Shown piece after piece: positions 54,449 to 63,359 of a stretch of DNA of 64,000 nucleotides. The DNA is from Brevundimonas bullata (GTDB lineage Bacteria; Pseudomonadota; Alphaproteobacteria; Caulobacterales; Caulobacteraceae): NCBI RefSeq assembly GCF_003350205.1, contig NZ_QLLC01000001.1, positions 124,001 through 188,000 on the forward strand, in the 5' to 3' direction. The position numbers were made by a program, and so were the translations under genes. Numbering within the stretch: position 1 is the first letter of the stretch; the number at the start of each line of letters is the position of its first letter. The notes under the pieces were generated by a model. It searched no databases and was not told the DNA's origin. It saw nothing but the letters and a program-made list of their open reading frames with translations.

Positions 54449-55099
54449 CTAGACCCCGGCCCGGACTCGCGCCGCCTCGACGATACGGCGGGCCGCATCG
54501 AAGGCCGCTTCTATACCCAGATCGGTCGTATCCAGCAAGACCGCGTCGTCGGCCTGAACCATCGGCGCGGAATCCCGGCCGGAATCCCGCTCGTCGCGAC
54601 GGCGAATGTCTTCCAGCATATCATTGAAGGCGATGTCCTGGCCCCGCGCCGTCAGCTGCTTCCAGCGGCGTTCGGCGCGAACCTCGGGGGTGGCGGTGAC
54701 ATAGAGCTTAGCTGCGGCGTCGGGCGCGATGACCGTGCCGATGTCGCGCCCGTCCAGAACGGCGCCGCCGGGCTGGCCGGCGAAGTCCTGTTGCAGCTTC
54801 AGCAGGGCGGCGCGCACGCCCGGATGGCTGGCGACCCGACTGGCCGCCTCACCCGCGTCCCGCTCGGTCAGACGCGGATTGTCCGACAGGCCGCCAAGAT
54901 CCAGCGAGCGGGCCGCCGCTTCGGCCGCCTCGGCGTCGCCCAGGTCCTGCCCCGCGTCCAGCACCGCCAGGCCCACGGCGCGATACAGCAGGCCCGTATC
55001 CAGATGCGGCAGGCCGTAATGGGCCGCCAGACGCGCGGCGATGGTGCCCTTGCCCGAGGCGGCGGGGCCGTCGACGGCGATGACGAGCGCTTGGGTCAG
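54449..55099 (-). CDS. cmk: Cytidylate kinase, probable CTG start
   Basis: The 216-residue kinase phosphorylates CMP/dCMP. The P-loop DGPAASGKGT is near residues 10-19, followed by DTGLLYRAVG, GRDIGTVIAPDA near 120 and the RRDERDSGR lid near 163. The first in-frame ATG/GTG/TTG is GTG 54976, which would remove the P-loop and could not be active. Between the last upstream stop codon and the P-loop there is no standard start; CTG 55099 (CTGACCCAAGCG) overlaps the stop of the upstream gene as CTGA and gives the normal family length, so I take it as the start. Confidence 0.9.
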   Translation of the reverse strand: MTQALVIAVDGPAASGKGTIAARLAAHYGLPHLDTGLLYRAVGLAVLDAGQDLGDAEAAEAAARSLDLGGLSDNPRLTERDAGEAASRVASHPGVRAALLKLQQDFAGQPGGAVLDGRDIGTVIAPDAAAKLYVTATPEVRAERRWKQLTARGQDIAFNDMLEDIRRRDERDSGRDSAPMVQADDAVLLDTTDLGIEAAFDAARRIVEAARVRAGV

Positions 55100-55383
55100 G
55101 AGTTTGTCTTTCTTGTCACGTCACGAAGGGCGATCAGCAGGCAGAAGACCGCGAAGCCGCCCCCGACCAGAACCGAGACCCCGTAGAAGCCGCTCAGGCC
55201 CCAGAAGACAAGCGGCTTGTCGCTGAGGGCGACGTCCGGCCCCTTGCCGTGCAGCAGGATTCCCACCTGCCAGCTGCGCCACAGGAAGCGCGCGCCCTCA
55301 AAACTGCACCAGCCCATGAAGCCGGCGGCGAGGACGAACTGAAGCCAGGACCAGAGCCCGGACCTCTTTCGCGCCTCAGCCAC
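55096..55383 (-). CDS. Small two-helix membrane protein of unknown function
   Basis: The 95-residue protein has two hydrophobic helices (about residues 10-32 and 60-88) with a short charged tail ending KTNS. It is coupled to aroA upstream (8-base overlap) and to cmk downstream (CTGA), so it is part of the aroA-cmk operon. I do not recognise the family. Confidence 0.65.
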   Translation of the reverse strand: MAEARKRSGLWSWLQFVLAAGFMGWCSFEGARFLWRSWQVGILLHGKGPDVALSDKPLVFWGLSGFYGVSVLVGGGFAVFCLLIALRDVTRKTNS

Positions 55384-56704
55384 GGCCGTCGCCGATGTCC
55401 GCGCCCAGCCCGTTCATCAGCGCGACGAAGCCGGGGAAGCTGGTGGCGATCATTTCCGGGTCCAGCACCGAGACCGGCGCTTCGGCGGCCAGGCCGAGGA
55501 TCAGGTGGCTCATGGCGATGCGGTGATCATGGGCGGTGGCGACGGTCGCTCCGCTCTTCACCTGACCACCAGTGACGATGAAGCCCTCGGCCTCCTCCTC
55601 CACTGCAACGCCGCAGGCGCTGAGGCCCGCGACCATCAGGGCGATGCGGTCGCTTTCCTTGACCCGCATCTCGCCTATGCCGCGCATGACGGTGCGGCCC
55701 TCGGCATAGGCGGCGACCGCCGACAGGATCGGGTATTCGTCGATCATCGAGGCGGCGCGGTCTTCCGGCACCACCACGCCCTTGAGCGCCGAATAGCGGG
55801 CGGTGATGTCGCCGACGTCCTCGCCGCCACTGAGGCGGCGATTGGAGATCGTCAGGTCGGCGCCCATCTCGATCCAGGTGTCGAACAGGCCCGTGCGCAG
55901 CGGGTTCAGCATGACGCCCTCGACCGTGACTTCCGAACCCGGAACGATCAGGGCCGCCGCCAGGGGGAAGGCCGCCGACGACGGATCGCCCGGCACGGCC
56001 ACGGCGGTTCCGGTCAGTTTCTGCCCGCCCTTGAGGCGAATACGCCAGCCCTCGCCCTCCTCGGTTACGTCCACCGTCGCCCCGAAGGCCCGCAGCATCC
56101 GCTCGGTGTGGTCGCGGCTCTTTTCCGGCTCGACCACGACGGTCTCGCCGGTCGCGTTCAGCCCGGCCAGCAGGATGGCCGACTTGATCTGGGCCGAGGC
56201 CACCGTCTGCACATAGTCTATGCCCTTCAGACCCCCGCCGTGCAGGGTCAGGGGCACCCGATCCTCGGCGCCGTTCCAGTCGAACCGCGCGCCCATGTCG
56301 GCCAGGGGCCCGGCGACGCGCTTCATCGGCCGCTTTCTCAGCGAGGCGTCGCCGTCGAAGGTCGCGCTCAGATCATAGCCGGCGGCGGCCCCCATCAGCA
56401 GACGCACGCCGGTCCCAGCGTTGCCGCAGTCGATCACGACGCCAGGGCTGCCAAAGCCGCCGTTGCCTGTCACCCGCCAGCGACCCTCGCCCAGCTGTTC
56501 GACGGTCGCGCCAAAGGCCTCGACCGCCCGCGCCGTAGCCAGGATGTCGTCGCCTTCCAGCAGGCCCTCGATCTCGGTCACGCCTTCGGCCATGCCGCCG
56601 AAGATGAGCGAGCGGTGCGACATGGATTTGTCGCCTGGCGCGCGGATGGCGCCCTGTAAAGAAACGGAAACGGGACGCGCAGTCAGGGTCGAAGGGGCAG
56701 TCAC
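55376..56704 (-). CDS. aroA: 3-phosphoshikimate 1-carboxyvinyltransferase (EPSP synthase)
   Basis: The 442-residue shikimate-pathway enzyme has the PEP/shikimate-binding motifs [10 protein letters not shown] (residues about 22-31), [16 protein letters not shown] (about 93-108) and [15 protein letters not shown] (about 347-361), as in bacterial AroA. It makes EPSP for aromatic amino acid synthesis. First gene of the aroA-(small)-cmk-rpsA cluster. Confidence 0.96.
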   Translation of the reverse strand: MTAPSTLTARPVSVSLQGAIRAPGDKSMSHRSLIFGGMAEGVTEIEGLLEGDDILATARAVEAFGATVEQLGEGRWRVTGNGGFGSPGVVIDCGNAGTGVRLLMGAAAGYDLSATFDGDASLRKRPMKRVAGPLADMGARFDWNGAEDRVPLTLHGGGLKGIDYVQTVASAQIKSAILLAGLNATGETVVVEPEKSRDHTERMLRAFGATVDVTEEGEGWRIRLKGGQKLTGTAVAVPGDPSSAAFPLAAALIVPGSEVTVEGVMLNPLRTGLFDTWIEMGADLTISNRRLSGGEDVGDITARYSALKGVVVPEDRAASMIDEYPILSAVAAYAEGRTVMRGIGEMRVKESDRIALMVAGLSACGVAVEEEAEGFIVTGGQVKSGATVATAHDHRIAMSHLILGLAAEAPVSVLDPEMIATSFPGFVALMNGLGADIGDGRG

Positions 56705-56834
56705 CTGGCCAAAAACTCCGATTGTTCAGGAAACGCCGCGCTGGCGCGGAGAAGAAGGCTTTTGACAGCGGCCCCCTTGGGTGGCAAGGGAGCCGGCCTA
56801 ATTCCGAAATTCAACTCCTGCCGAAGGTAATCCC

Positions 56835-57302
56835 GTGGCCAAACCCGAACTGGGCCAAAAGCAGGTCTGCCCGAACTGCCAGGCCAAATTCTACGACCTG
56901 AACCGCCGTCCGGCGCACTGCCCCAAGTGCGACGCCGAGTTCGATCCGCTTGAGGAAGCTCTGCGCAACCGCCGCGTTCGCGGCCGCACCGGCCCCGGCT
57001 TCGCCGCGGACGACGAGGCCGAGGATCAAGTGGTCGACAAGGCGAAGGACGCCGATGACGAGGACGAGGAGAGCGAACCCTCGACCCCCGAAATCGACGA
57101 GGAAGGCCACGAGCCGATCCTGACCCCCGACGACGACGACGACGCTGAGCCCAGCGCCGACGACGCCGGCATGGGCGCCGCTGACGGCGACGACGAAGAC
57201 GCCCTGGCCGACGACGATGACGACTCGGTGCCCTTCATCGAGGACGAAGACGACGACAGCCTCGACGACGACATCGTCAAGCCGTCGCGCGACGACGACT
57301 AG
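56835..57302 (+). CDS. FYDLN-acid family protein (TIGR02300)
   Basis: The 155-residue protein has a short zinc-binding N-terminus (CPNCQAKFYDLNRRPAHCPKCDAEF, about 12-36) that includes the FYDLN signature, then a strongly acidic, Asp/Glu-rich tail of about 110 residues. The family is restricted to alphaproteobacteria and has no established function. It stands alone, divergent from aroA with about 130 bases between. Confidence 0.9.
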   Translation: MAKPELGQKQVCPNCQAKFYDLNRRPAHCPKCDAEFDPLEEALRNRRVRGRTGPGFAADDEAEDQVVDKAKDADDEDEESEPSTPEIDEEGHEPILTPDDDDDAEPSADDAGMGAADGDDEDALADDDDDSVPFIEDEDDDSLDDDIVKPSRDDD

Positions 57303-57364
57303 AGCGAAATCGGTCTGGGCGCTGCGCGTCCCGACCCAGATCTTTCGCTCCAGCATAATGCAGC

Positions 57365-57424
57365 GAGCCTGATTCACGGCATCGGAGGAAGCGCGCCGCG
57401 CTTCCTCCTCAACCGATCAGGCTC
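57365..57424. other. Nested inverted repeats downstream of the FYDLN gene
   Basis: The inner stem GGAGGAAGCGC-GCC-GCGCTTCCTCC is a perfect 11-bp hairpin (57384-57408). The outer arms GAGCCTGAT (57365-57373) and ATCAGGCTC (57416-57424) are also exact complements. The whole folds into one long stem with internal loops. No T-run follows, so a terminator is possible but not typical; a small RNA or a transcript end structure are alternatives. Confidence 0.6.
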
Positions 57425-57473
57425 GACGACCAACGGTCGGAAAAATAAGCGGAAAAAAAGTTGTCAGAGCGGC

Positions 57474-57502
57474 TTGATCTCTCAAAAGGCCTGACATAGT
57501 TT
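57474..57502 (+). promoter_or_regulatory. Candidate promoter for the tRNA-Ala genes
   Basis: TTGATC (57474-57479) and TAGTTT (57497-57502) are separated by 17 bases, at the right distance from the first tRNA (57553). Match to the consensus is only moderate, so this is a tentative call. Confidence 0.3.
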
Positions 57503-57552
57503 CCGCCCCTCGCTGGGGACCACAATCTCCGGCGAGGCCGACCGAAAGGTTC

Positions 57553-57628
<76 letters not shown>

Positions 57629-57630
57629 TC

Positions 57631-57661
57631 GAAGGCCTCGCGGACATCCCGCGGGGCCTTC
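57631..57661 (+). terminator. Terminator hairpin after tRNA-Ala copy 1
   Basis: GAAGGCCTCGCGG pairs with CCGCGGGGCCTTC (13 bp, one G-U) around ACATC, right after the tRNA 3' end. There is little T-run afterwards. The same hairpin design follows copy 2. Confidence 0.65.
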
Positions 57662-57708
57662 GTCCATTCTACCCCGGTCCGCCGGGCCATACCCAGGCCG
57701 CAAGGCAC

Positions 57709-57784
<76 letters not shown>

Positions 57785-57786
57785 TC

Positions 57787-57817
57787 AAAGGCCTCGCGGA
57801 ACCCCCGCGGGGCCTTT
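57787..57817 (+). terminator. Terminator hairpin after tRNA-Ala copy 2
   Basis: AAAGGCCTCGCGG pairs with CCGCGGGGCCTTT (13 bp, one G-U) around AACCC, just after the second tRNA. It differs from the first hairpin by the end bases and loop only, and is followed by GTCCATTTC. Confidence 0.7.
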
Positions 57818-57877
57818 GTCCATTTCAGCGCCCGGTGACGCCGCATTAACCGACGCCCCTCTAGTCCCGGCGTCAGT

Positions 57878-58342
57878 ATGCGTTTCCAGACCTTCGCCGC
57901 CGCCCTTGTCCTGATCGTGCTGCTGGCCGTCTGGCTGAACGGCGGCGCGCTCGACGACCGGCTCGCGGCCGCGCCTTCACCCGCGACGCCGCCCGCCGAG
58001 GCCGACCTGTCGTGCCGGGTCGCCTATGTCCACGACGGCGACAGCCTGAGATGCCAGGACGGCGCCCGTATCCGCCTGCACGCGGTCGCGGCGCGCGAGA
58101 AGGACGAGACCTGCTCGCCCGGCCACCCCTGCCCCGCCGCCTCGGCCGTTTCGGCCACCCGGATGCTGAAACGTCTGACCGAGGGCCGGGACCTGGCCTG
58201 CCGCACCACCGGCCGCAGCTACGACCGCGTCACCGCCATCTGCTGGACGCCGGAGGGGACAGAGGTCAACTGCGCCATGATCCGCAGCGGCACGACCGTC
58301 ATCTGGCCCCGCTACAACCGCGAGACGCCGATCTGCGCCTGA
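57878..58342 (+). CDS. Exported thermonuclease-like (SNase-fold) protein, cysteine-rich
   Basis: The 154-residue protein has a short N-terminal hydrophobic segment (TFAAALVLIVLLAVWLNGG) and the domain YVHDGDSLRC, IRLHAVAARE, CSPGHPCPAA, YDRVTAICW and a final TPIC. It has the same eight cysteines and order of motifs as the island protein at 4000-4542. This is the core-chromosome copy of the pair. It is probably periplasmic and disulfide-stabilised. Nuclease activity is plausible from the DGDS...RLxxxxARE stretch but is not proved. Confidence 0.75.
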   Translation: MRFQTFAAALVLIVLLAVWLNGGALDDRLAAAPSPATPPAEADLSCRVAYVHDGDSLRCQDGARIRLHAVAAREKDETCSPGHPCPAASAVSATRMLKRLTEGRDLACRTTGRSYDRVTAICWTPEGTEVNCAMIRSGTTVIWPRYNRETPICA

Positions 58343-58434
58343 GGCCGCCGAGGGCCGAGCGGCGCCGGACTGCCCTTTTTCGAGGATAGGGCGTATGGAA
58401 GCCGCCATATTTCCATTCAGAGGCACTATCGCCC

Positions 58435-59430
58435 GTGAGCTCATCGCAATCCCCGGCCCCGCTGGCCGCCTCCTCCGCCGAGGACAAGACCAAGACCCGC
58501 GCCATCGTCCCCGTGTCGATGCAGGGCTATGACGCCGACTTCCAGGCCTTCTCCGACGCCCTCGGCGCCTCGTTCGCCCGCTACGGCTTCGCCGTCATCG
58601 CCGACCACGGTCTGGACCAGGCGACCATCGACGCCGCCCTCGCCGACGCCAAGGCCTTCTTCGCCCTGCCCGAAGACGTGAAGCGCCAGTATCACCAGCC
58701 CGGCACGGGCGGCGCGCGCGGCCTGACCCCCTTCGGCGTCGAAGCCGCCAAGGGCGCCGCCGCCGTGGACCTGAAGGAGTTCTGGCACGTCGGCCGCGAA
58801 CTGCCCGAGGGCCATCCCTATCGCCAATACATGCGCGACAACGTCTGGCCGACCGAGATCGAGGGCTTCCAGGCCCACCTCTATGGGATGTTCGAAGCCC
58901 TGGATCAGCTGGGCCGCAAGATCCTCAAGGCCATCGCCCGCTACATGAAGCTGGGCGACGACTATTTCGAGGACAAGGTCCAACTGGGCAACAGCGTCCT
59001 GCGCATGCTGCACTATCCGCCGGTCCCCGCCGATGCGCCCGGCGTGCGCGCCGGCGCCCATGAGGACATCAACGTCATCACCCTGCTGCTGGGCGCCGAA
59101 GAAGCCGGGCTGCAGTTGAAGGACGCCGACGGCGAATGGCTGGACATCGCCCCGCCGCCGGGCGCCCTGGTGGTCAACATCGGCGACATGCTGCAGCGCC
59201 TGGTCAACCACGTCCTGCCGTCGACGACGCACCGCGTGGTCAATCCCGCGCCTGAGCGTCGCGGCTTCGCCCGCTACTCGACGCCCTTCTTCCTGCACTT
59301 CAACCCGGACTTCCCGATCAAGACCCTGCCCTCGACCATCACCCCGGAAAACCCGGACCGCTACGCCGGCAAGACCATCCTGGCCGAGGACTTCCTGATG
59401 GAGCGCCTCAAGGAAATCCGCCTGATCTAG
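58435..59430 (+). CDS. 2-oxoglutarate/Fe(II)-dependent oxygenase, isopenicillin N synthase-like
   Basis: The 331-residue protein is of the IPNS/DIOX family. The iron ligands are in HEDINVI (His and Asp, about residues 210-216) and the distal HRVVNP histidine (about 266), and 2-oxoglutarate contacts are in RYSTPFFLHFNPD (about 277-289). The N-terminal half has the characteristic GFAVIADHGLD...KAFFALPEDVKRQY and GARGLTPFG. Start GTG 58435; no ATG is closer. Substrate unknown: plant-type hormone-like or modified amino acid substrates are possible. Terminator at 59458. Confidence 0.88.
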   Translation: MSSSQSPAPLAASSAEDKTKTRAIVPVSMQGYDADFQAFSDALGASFARYGFAVIADHGLDQATIDAALADAKAFFALPEDVKRQYHQPGTGGARGLTPFGVEAAKGAAAVDLKEFWHVGRELPEGHPYRQYMRDNVWPTEIEGFQAHLYGMFEALDQLGRKILKAIARYMKLGDDYFEDKVQLGNSVLRMLHYPPVPADAPGVRAGAHEDINVITLLLGAEEAGLQLKDADGEWLDIAPPPGALVVNIGDMLQRLVNHVLPSTTHRVVNPAPERRGFARYSTPFFLHFNPDFPIKTLPSTITPENPDRYAGKTILAEDFLMERLKEIRLI

Positions 59431-59457
59431 GCGGAAGACGCATCCCCAGAACAAGGA

Positions 59458-59490
59458 AAGGGCCGACGGAGCGATCCGCCGGCCCTTTTT
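59458..59490. terminator. Terminator between the oxygenase and the Tad-type gene
   Basis: AAGGGCCGACGGA and TCCGCCGGCCCTT form a 13-base stem with one internal mismatch and a GCGA loop. TTT continues the T-run on the plus strand and AAA precedes on the minus strand, so it can end both convergent genes. Confidence 0.75.
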
Positions 59491-59511
59491 GCTGGTCCGC
59501 CTGTCGCCGCG

Positions 59512-61428
59512 TCAGCGTGCGATGCGCAGCCGGGTGATGTCGCGGCCAATGGCCTGGAAAGCCTCGGACAGGTCTGTGTTCTTGTTCGGCGTAAAGGCGT
59601 GAGCCGCGCTCGTCGCGCATGCCCCCATGACCTCGCGCGCGGTGTCGATGCCATTTCCGCCCGTGGCGGTGCTCAGATTGAAGCCGACAGTATAGACAAC
59701 GACGCCTTCCTTCTTCATCGCATCGCACAGGGCCACAGATTGCGCGAAGGGCGTGCCGTTCGGTGCGCTGCAATTGATCTGATAATTGGTGTTGCCCGCC
59801 CCATTGGTCGGCGCATCCTTGGAAATCACCCCCTGACAATAGGGGTTGTTGAACTCGCCATCCGTCATCAGAACGACCGCCTTCAAGGTCTTGGAAGGCT
59901 CGTAGACGTTTGGCGCGCTCGCCGCCGGCCAAATAGAGCTAAAGTTCGGCGACACCGCATACCAGCCCCATTCGATGCCGATCTGACCCGCCGTGGAGCC
60001 GACCGCTTGATAGGCGTCGATAAGGTCGTTCAGCCCTGTGACCCCATTCTTGGTTTCGGCCAAGTGCGTAAGGGGCGTAACCTGGTTGGTCAGGCAACGA
60101 TTGTCGGAGTGAGGATAGTTACGACCGACCCAGTTGTTCGAGTCAGGCGTACGATCAGTTGGGACCAGATCTCCGCTCGCGTTCTTAACGGTCCACAGGC
60201 GTTCGCTGACGCAGGTGCTGGATGGGAGCATTCTCACCGCCGTCGTGCTGTTCCGACCGATAAAATACCGCTCCCGACAGCCGTCATAGCCGCACTGAAC
60301 CGCACCTCCGCCACTGTAGGTTGATTGGTCCGGCCCTCTAAGGCCGACGCTGAACTGATGCTCTGAAATCTTGGCGACTTGGAAATAGGCGCCGTTGAGA
60401 GTGGTCATGCCCCGGACGCCAGAGATCTTCACCCAATCACCGGTTGAGAGGGTATGGTTTTCGGAAGTGACGACCACTTCGCAGGTCGTCGTCCAGCAAC
60501 GACGAACTGTGCCGCTATTCTTGCTTCCGCCCCCAGAATAGCTGGAGAGCTGGAACGTATTGCCGCTCACAGACGACACCCGATGAATACGATTGTTCAG
60601 CCCGTAGGAGGCGTTGCTGACGTCGCTGATCCACACGTAATCGTTCACCGCTAAGCCGTGATTGCTCGCGGTAAAGACGCCCGACGAGATTTGCGAAATC
60701 GACTTAGCCGGGTCTGCCCAACCAACAGCGCTGATGTCCGTGGTTCCTTTCAGCGGTCCGCGCACGCTGTTAGCGTAGTTGCCCAGGTTGACGCCCATCG
60801 AGTAGGGCACGAGAGCGACTCGAGTAGTAAAGGGAGACTGCTCTTTCTGAACCACGATGGCGACCAACTCCTTGGCGGCCTTCTTCAGGCTGGTGAGCGC
60901 CGAACCTGCCATCGAACCGGTGATGTCCAGAACCAGCGCCACCTCGACGTTGCGCGACGCGCGCAAGACTTCAGAGGAGCTGCCGACCGGCAGGCGATCG
61001 TCCATCAGGGTCCCGTAGGGCGGCAGGACGATGTTGGCGACCAGCACCTTCACCTGAACCTTCGCCGTGGCGATGATGGTGTTTCCATCCAGCCTGAAGT
61101 TCGCGGAGTCCCGAAGCAACTTGCCGTTCTCGTCCGTCTCGAAATAGGAAGGCATATTGGCCTTCAGCGCGGCCAGGCCAGCCTTGTTGAGATCAGCGTC
61201 TTCGGTGAACGGGGTCCGGGCGGCGGCCAGGGCGGCGGCGTCCAGGGCGTCCTGCAGATTAGCCCTGACCTTTGACGCCTGGTGGATGTCGATGGCGCCC
61301 AGGGTGATCATCAGCAGCACCGGCAGGGCCAGGGCGAACATCATCGCCACATTGCCGCGCGTGCCTGCCATGAAGCGCGCCGCGAAGCGACGCGTCGCAC
61401 CCGTCAGTCGGCTCAAACCGTTCTTCAC
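59512..61428 (-). CDS. TadG-like pilus assembly protein with von Willebrand A domain and an inserted tandem repeat
   Basis: The 638-residue protein has an N-terminal TadE/TadG-like membrane helix (RGNVAMMFALALPVLLMITLGAID, residues about 24-47), with the helix-rich region to about 150. The vWA domain has MIDAS-like DITGS (residues 168-172), and a late vWA strand reads LKAVVLMTDGEFN near 530. Between about residues 248 and 390 lie two repeats of about 65 residues (HGLAVNDYVWISDV...SGGG... and HTLSTGDWVKISGV...SGGG...), each with nearby Cys pairs and a beta-rich look, similar in style to E1-FCCH-type repeats of phage tail proteins. Tad pili need TadG for assembly; the inserted module is unusual. 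No other tad gene is in the window. Confidence 0.75.
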   Translation of the reverse strand: MKNGLSRLTGATRRFAARFMAGTRGNVAMMFALALPVLLMITLGAIDIHQASKVRANLQDALDAAALAAARTPFTEDADLNKAGLAALKANMPSYFETDENGKLLRDSANFRLDGNTIIATAKVQVKVLVANIVLPPYGTLMDDRLPVGSSSEVLRASRNVEVALVLDITGSMAGSALTSLKKAAKELVAIVVQKEQSPFTTRVALVPYSMGVNLGNYANSVRGPLKGTTDISAVGWADPAKSISQISSGVFTASNHGLAVNDYVWISDVSNASYGLNNRIHRVSSVSGNTFQLSSYSGGGSKNSGTVRRCWTTTCEVVVTSENHTLSTGDWVKISGVRGMTTLNGAYFQVAKISEHQFSVGLRGPDQSTYSGGGAVQCGYDGCRERYFIGRNSTTAVRMLPSSTCVSERLWTVKNASGDLVPTDRTPDSNNWVGRNYPHSDNRCLTNQVTPLTHLAETKNGVTGLNDLIDAYQAVGSTAGQIGIEWGWYAVSPNFSSIWPAASAPNVYEPSKTLKAVVLMTDGEFNNPYCQGVISKDAPTNGAGNTNYQINCSAPNGTPFAQSVALCDAMKKEGVVVYTVGFNLSTATGGNGIDTAREVMGACATSAAHAFTPNKNTDLSEAFQAIGRDITRLRIAR

Positions 61429-61552
61429 CGTGTCGGCCCCACCTGGAATCGTCGGCGGACGCAGGTCCGCATTTCGGCGAACCGTGACGGATTTCGGTTA
61501 AGGGATGCCTCTACGGCGACGGTTAACGCCGCCTTAGAGCGAATATCAGGCC

Positions 61553-62257
61553 CTAGCGATCAACGCAGGCGTCCAGCCCCTGCTGACGCACCGTGCCCAT
61601 GGCGGCCTGGATGCGGCTGGCCCGACGGCGGACATAGGGGCCGGGATCGGCGGCCCGATAACGGCGCGGGCTGGGCAGGATGGCGGCCAGGCGAGCGGCC
61701 TCGCGCGCCGTCAGGTTCTCGGCGCTCTTGTTGAACCAGTGACGCGAGGCGGCCTCGGCGCCATAGACGCCCGGCGCCCATTCGGCGACGTTCAGATACA
61801 TCTCCATGATCCGCCGCTTGCCCCAGACGGCCTCGATCAGGCCGGTGTAGCCGACCTCCAGACCCTTCCTCACCCAGTCGCGGCTGGGCCAGAGGAAGAC
61901 GTTCTTGGCCGTCTGCTGGCTGATGGTTGAGGCGCCGCGCCGCTTGTCCGAGCCGCGCTGTTCGGCGCGTTCGTTGGCCTCCATCGCCTTCTGGATGGCC
62001 TCGACGTCAAAGCCGTGGTGCTGACAGAAGCGCGCGTCCTCGGCGGCGATCACCGCCTCGACCAGACGCGGCGAGATATGGTCCAGCGAGCGCCAGCGAT
62101 AGTCCATGCCCTGCCCCGCCGCCGCCTGCTGGATCATCAGGATGGTGAACAGCGGCGGCACGAAGCGATGCAGCACCACCCCGCCGATCGGGATCAGAGC
62201 CAGGATCAGCAGCAGGGTCAGCAGCGGGCGCCGCTTGCGGGTCTTCGCACGGGTCAT
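61553..62257 (-). CDS. mtgA: Monofunctional biosynthetic peptidoglycan transglycosylase
   Basis: The 234-residue GT51 enzyme has an N-terminal membrane helix (RPLLTLLLILALIPIGGVVL) and the transglycosylase motifs EDARFCQHHGFD (catalytic Glu, about 73-84), RGASTISQQTAKNVFLWPSRDWVRKGLE (about 106-133), and KRRIMEMYLNVAEW near 146-159. It polymerises lipid II into glycan strands at the inner membrane and lacks a transpeptidase domain. Confidence 0.94.
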   Translation of the reverse strand: MTRAKTRKRRPLLTLLLILALIPIGGVVLHRFVPPLFTILMIQQAAAGQGMDYRWRSLDHISPRLVEAVIAAEDARFCQHHGFDVEAIQKAMEANERAEQRGSDKRRGASTISQQTAKNVFLWPSRDWVRKGLEVGYTGLIEAVWGKRRIMEMYLNVAEWAPGVYGAEAASRHWFNKSAENLTAREAARLAAILPSPRRYRAADPGPYVRRRASRIQAAMGTVRQQGLDACVDR

Positions 62258-62297
62258 GCCGCCATCCTGCCGGGCTCAAGCGTCAGCGCAAGCGAGA

Positions 62298-63263
62298 TTA
62301 CAGCGAGACCACGCCCGCCTGACCGTCTTCGTCGGCCCAGGCGATGCGGGCCGAACCCGCGCTCATGGCCAGGGCGACGATGGGCGCGCCCTTGTCTTCC
62401 TTGATGAAAGCCAGCCCCTGCCCCGCCGGATCGGCCCACCAGACCCGGCCGTCTTCCAGACCTGCGGCCAGTCGCCCATGCTGTTCGGCGGCGGCGACGT
62501 GGGCGATCAGGGTCGTCTCGTCAAAGCCGATCTCGGTCGCCTCGCGCCCCATCGGGCCATTGGCGCCGATGAAGGGCCACAACACCACGCCCTGCGCCCC
62601 CGAGGTCGCCAGCAGCTGACCCTTGGCCATGAAGGCGAAGCTCTTCACCTTGGTCGGATAGCCGCCCATCCGCATGTTCTTCTGATCCTTCAGCCGCCAG
62701 CCGTGCAGTTGCGCGTCCTGCATCGAGGTGACGACGAAGGCGCCGTCGGGCGAGAAGGCCACCGCCAGGTGCGACCCGGCCCAGGCCAGCTTGACCGGCT
62801 GCTGCTGCTCGATGCGCGCGTACCACAGGGCCGCCCCGCCATAGGTGGCGGTGGCGATGCGCCGTCCCTTGGGGTCAAAGGCCACGCCAGATACGGTGCG
62901 TTCGTGCTGAAAGTCGCGGCGGAAGCTCACGTCCTTCACATCGATCACCGACAGGGTGCGCCCCGCGGAAAAGGCGATCAGGCCGGAGGCCGGCGAGGCG
63001 GCGATGGAATCGATCCATTGACCCTTGGCGGTGGCCAGCAGCACGGCCTCGCCCTCGCGGCTCCACACCACCTTGCCGTCGTCGCCGCCGGTGACGACGC
63101 CCTCGCCCGAGGGGTGGACGGCGGCGCACAGGATGGCGCCGTCATGGACCTCGCTGCGGGCGCCGTTCTCGAACCGCACCGAGCCGTCGCCCAGGGCGAA
63201 GATCGCGCCCGTCTTGTCGAACAGGGCGGCGGTGACCTGGGCGTCGAAGGAGAAGGCAGTCAT
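62298..63263 (-). CDS. WD40-like repeat protein
   Basis: The 321-residue soluble protein is predicted as a beta-propeller. Repeats of the type GDGSVRFENG..EVHDGAILCAAVHPSGEGVVTGGDDGKVVW, then FSAGRTLSVIDVKD, IATATYGGAALW, HLAVAFSPDGAFVVTSMQDAQLHGWRL give about seven blades. WD40 proteins are usually scaffolds; the partner is unknown. It is on the opposite strand from the next gene (63360), with about 96 bases between. Confidence 0.85.
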   Translation of the reverse strand: MTAFSFDAQVTAALFDKTGAIFALGDGSVRFENGARSEVHDGAILCAAVHPSGEGVVTGGDDGKVVWSREGEAVLLATAKGQWIDSIAASPASGLIAFSAGRTLSVIDVKDVSFRRDFQHERTVSGVAFDPKGRRIATATYGGAALWYARIEQQQPVKLAWAGSHLAVAFSPDGAFVVTSMQDAQLHGWRLKDQKNMRMGGYPTKVKSFAFMAKGQLLATSGAQGVVLWPFIGANGPMGREATEIGFDETTLIAHVAAAEQHGRLAAGLEDGRVWWADPAGQGLAFIKEDKGAPIVALAMSAGSARIAWADEDGQAGVVSL

Positions 63264-63359
63264 GTCGGCTCGCAGGCAGAGAGAAAAGTCAGACGCGCCT
63301 CATAGCGCCCCGCGTCGCGTCTGTCGCGCGCTGGCCGACGCGGGCCTATAGAGTTCCCC

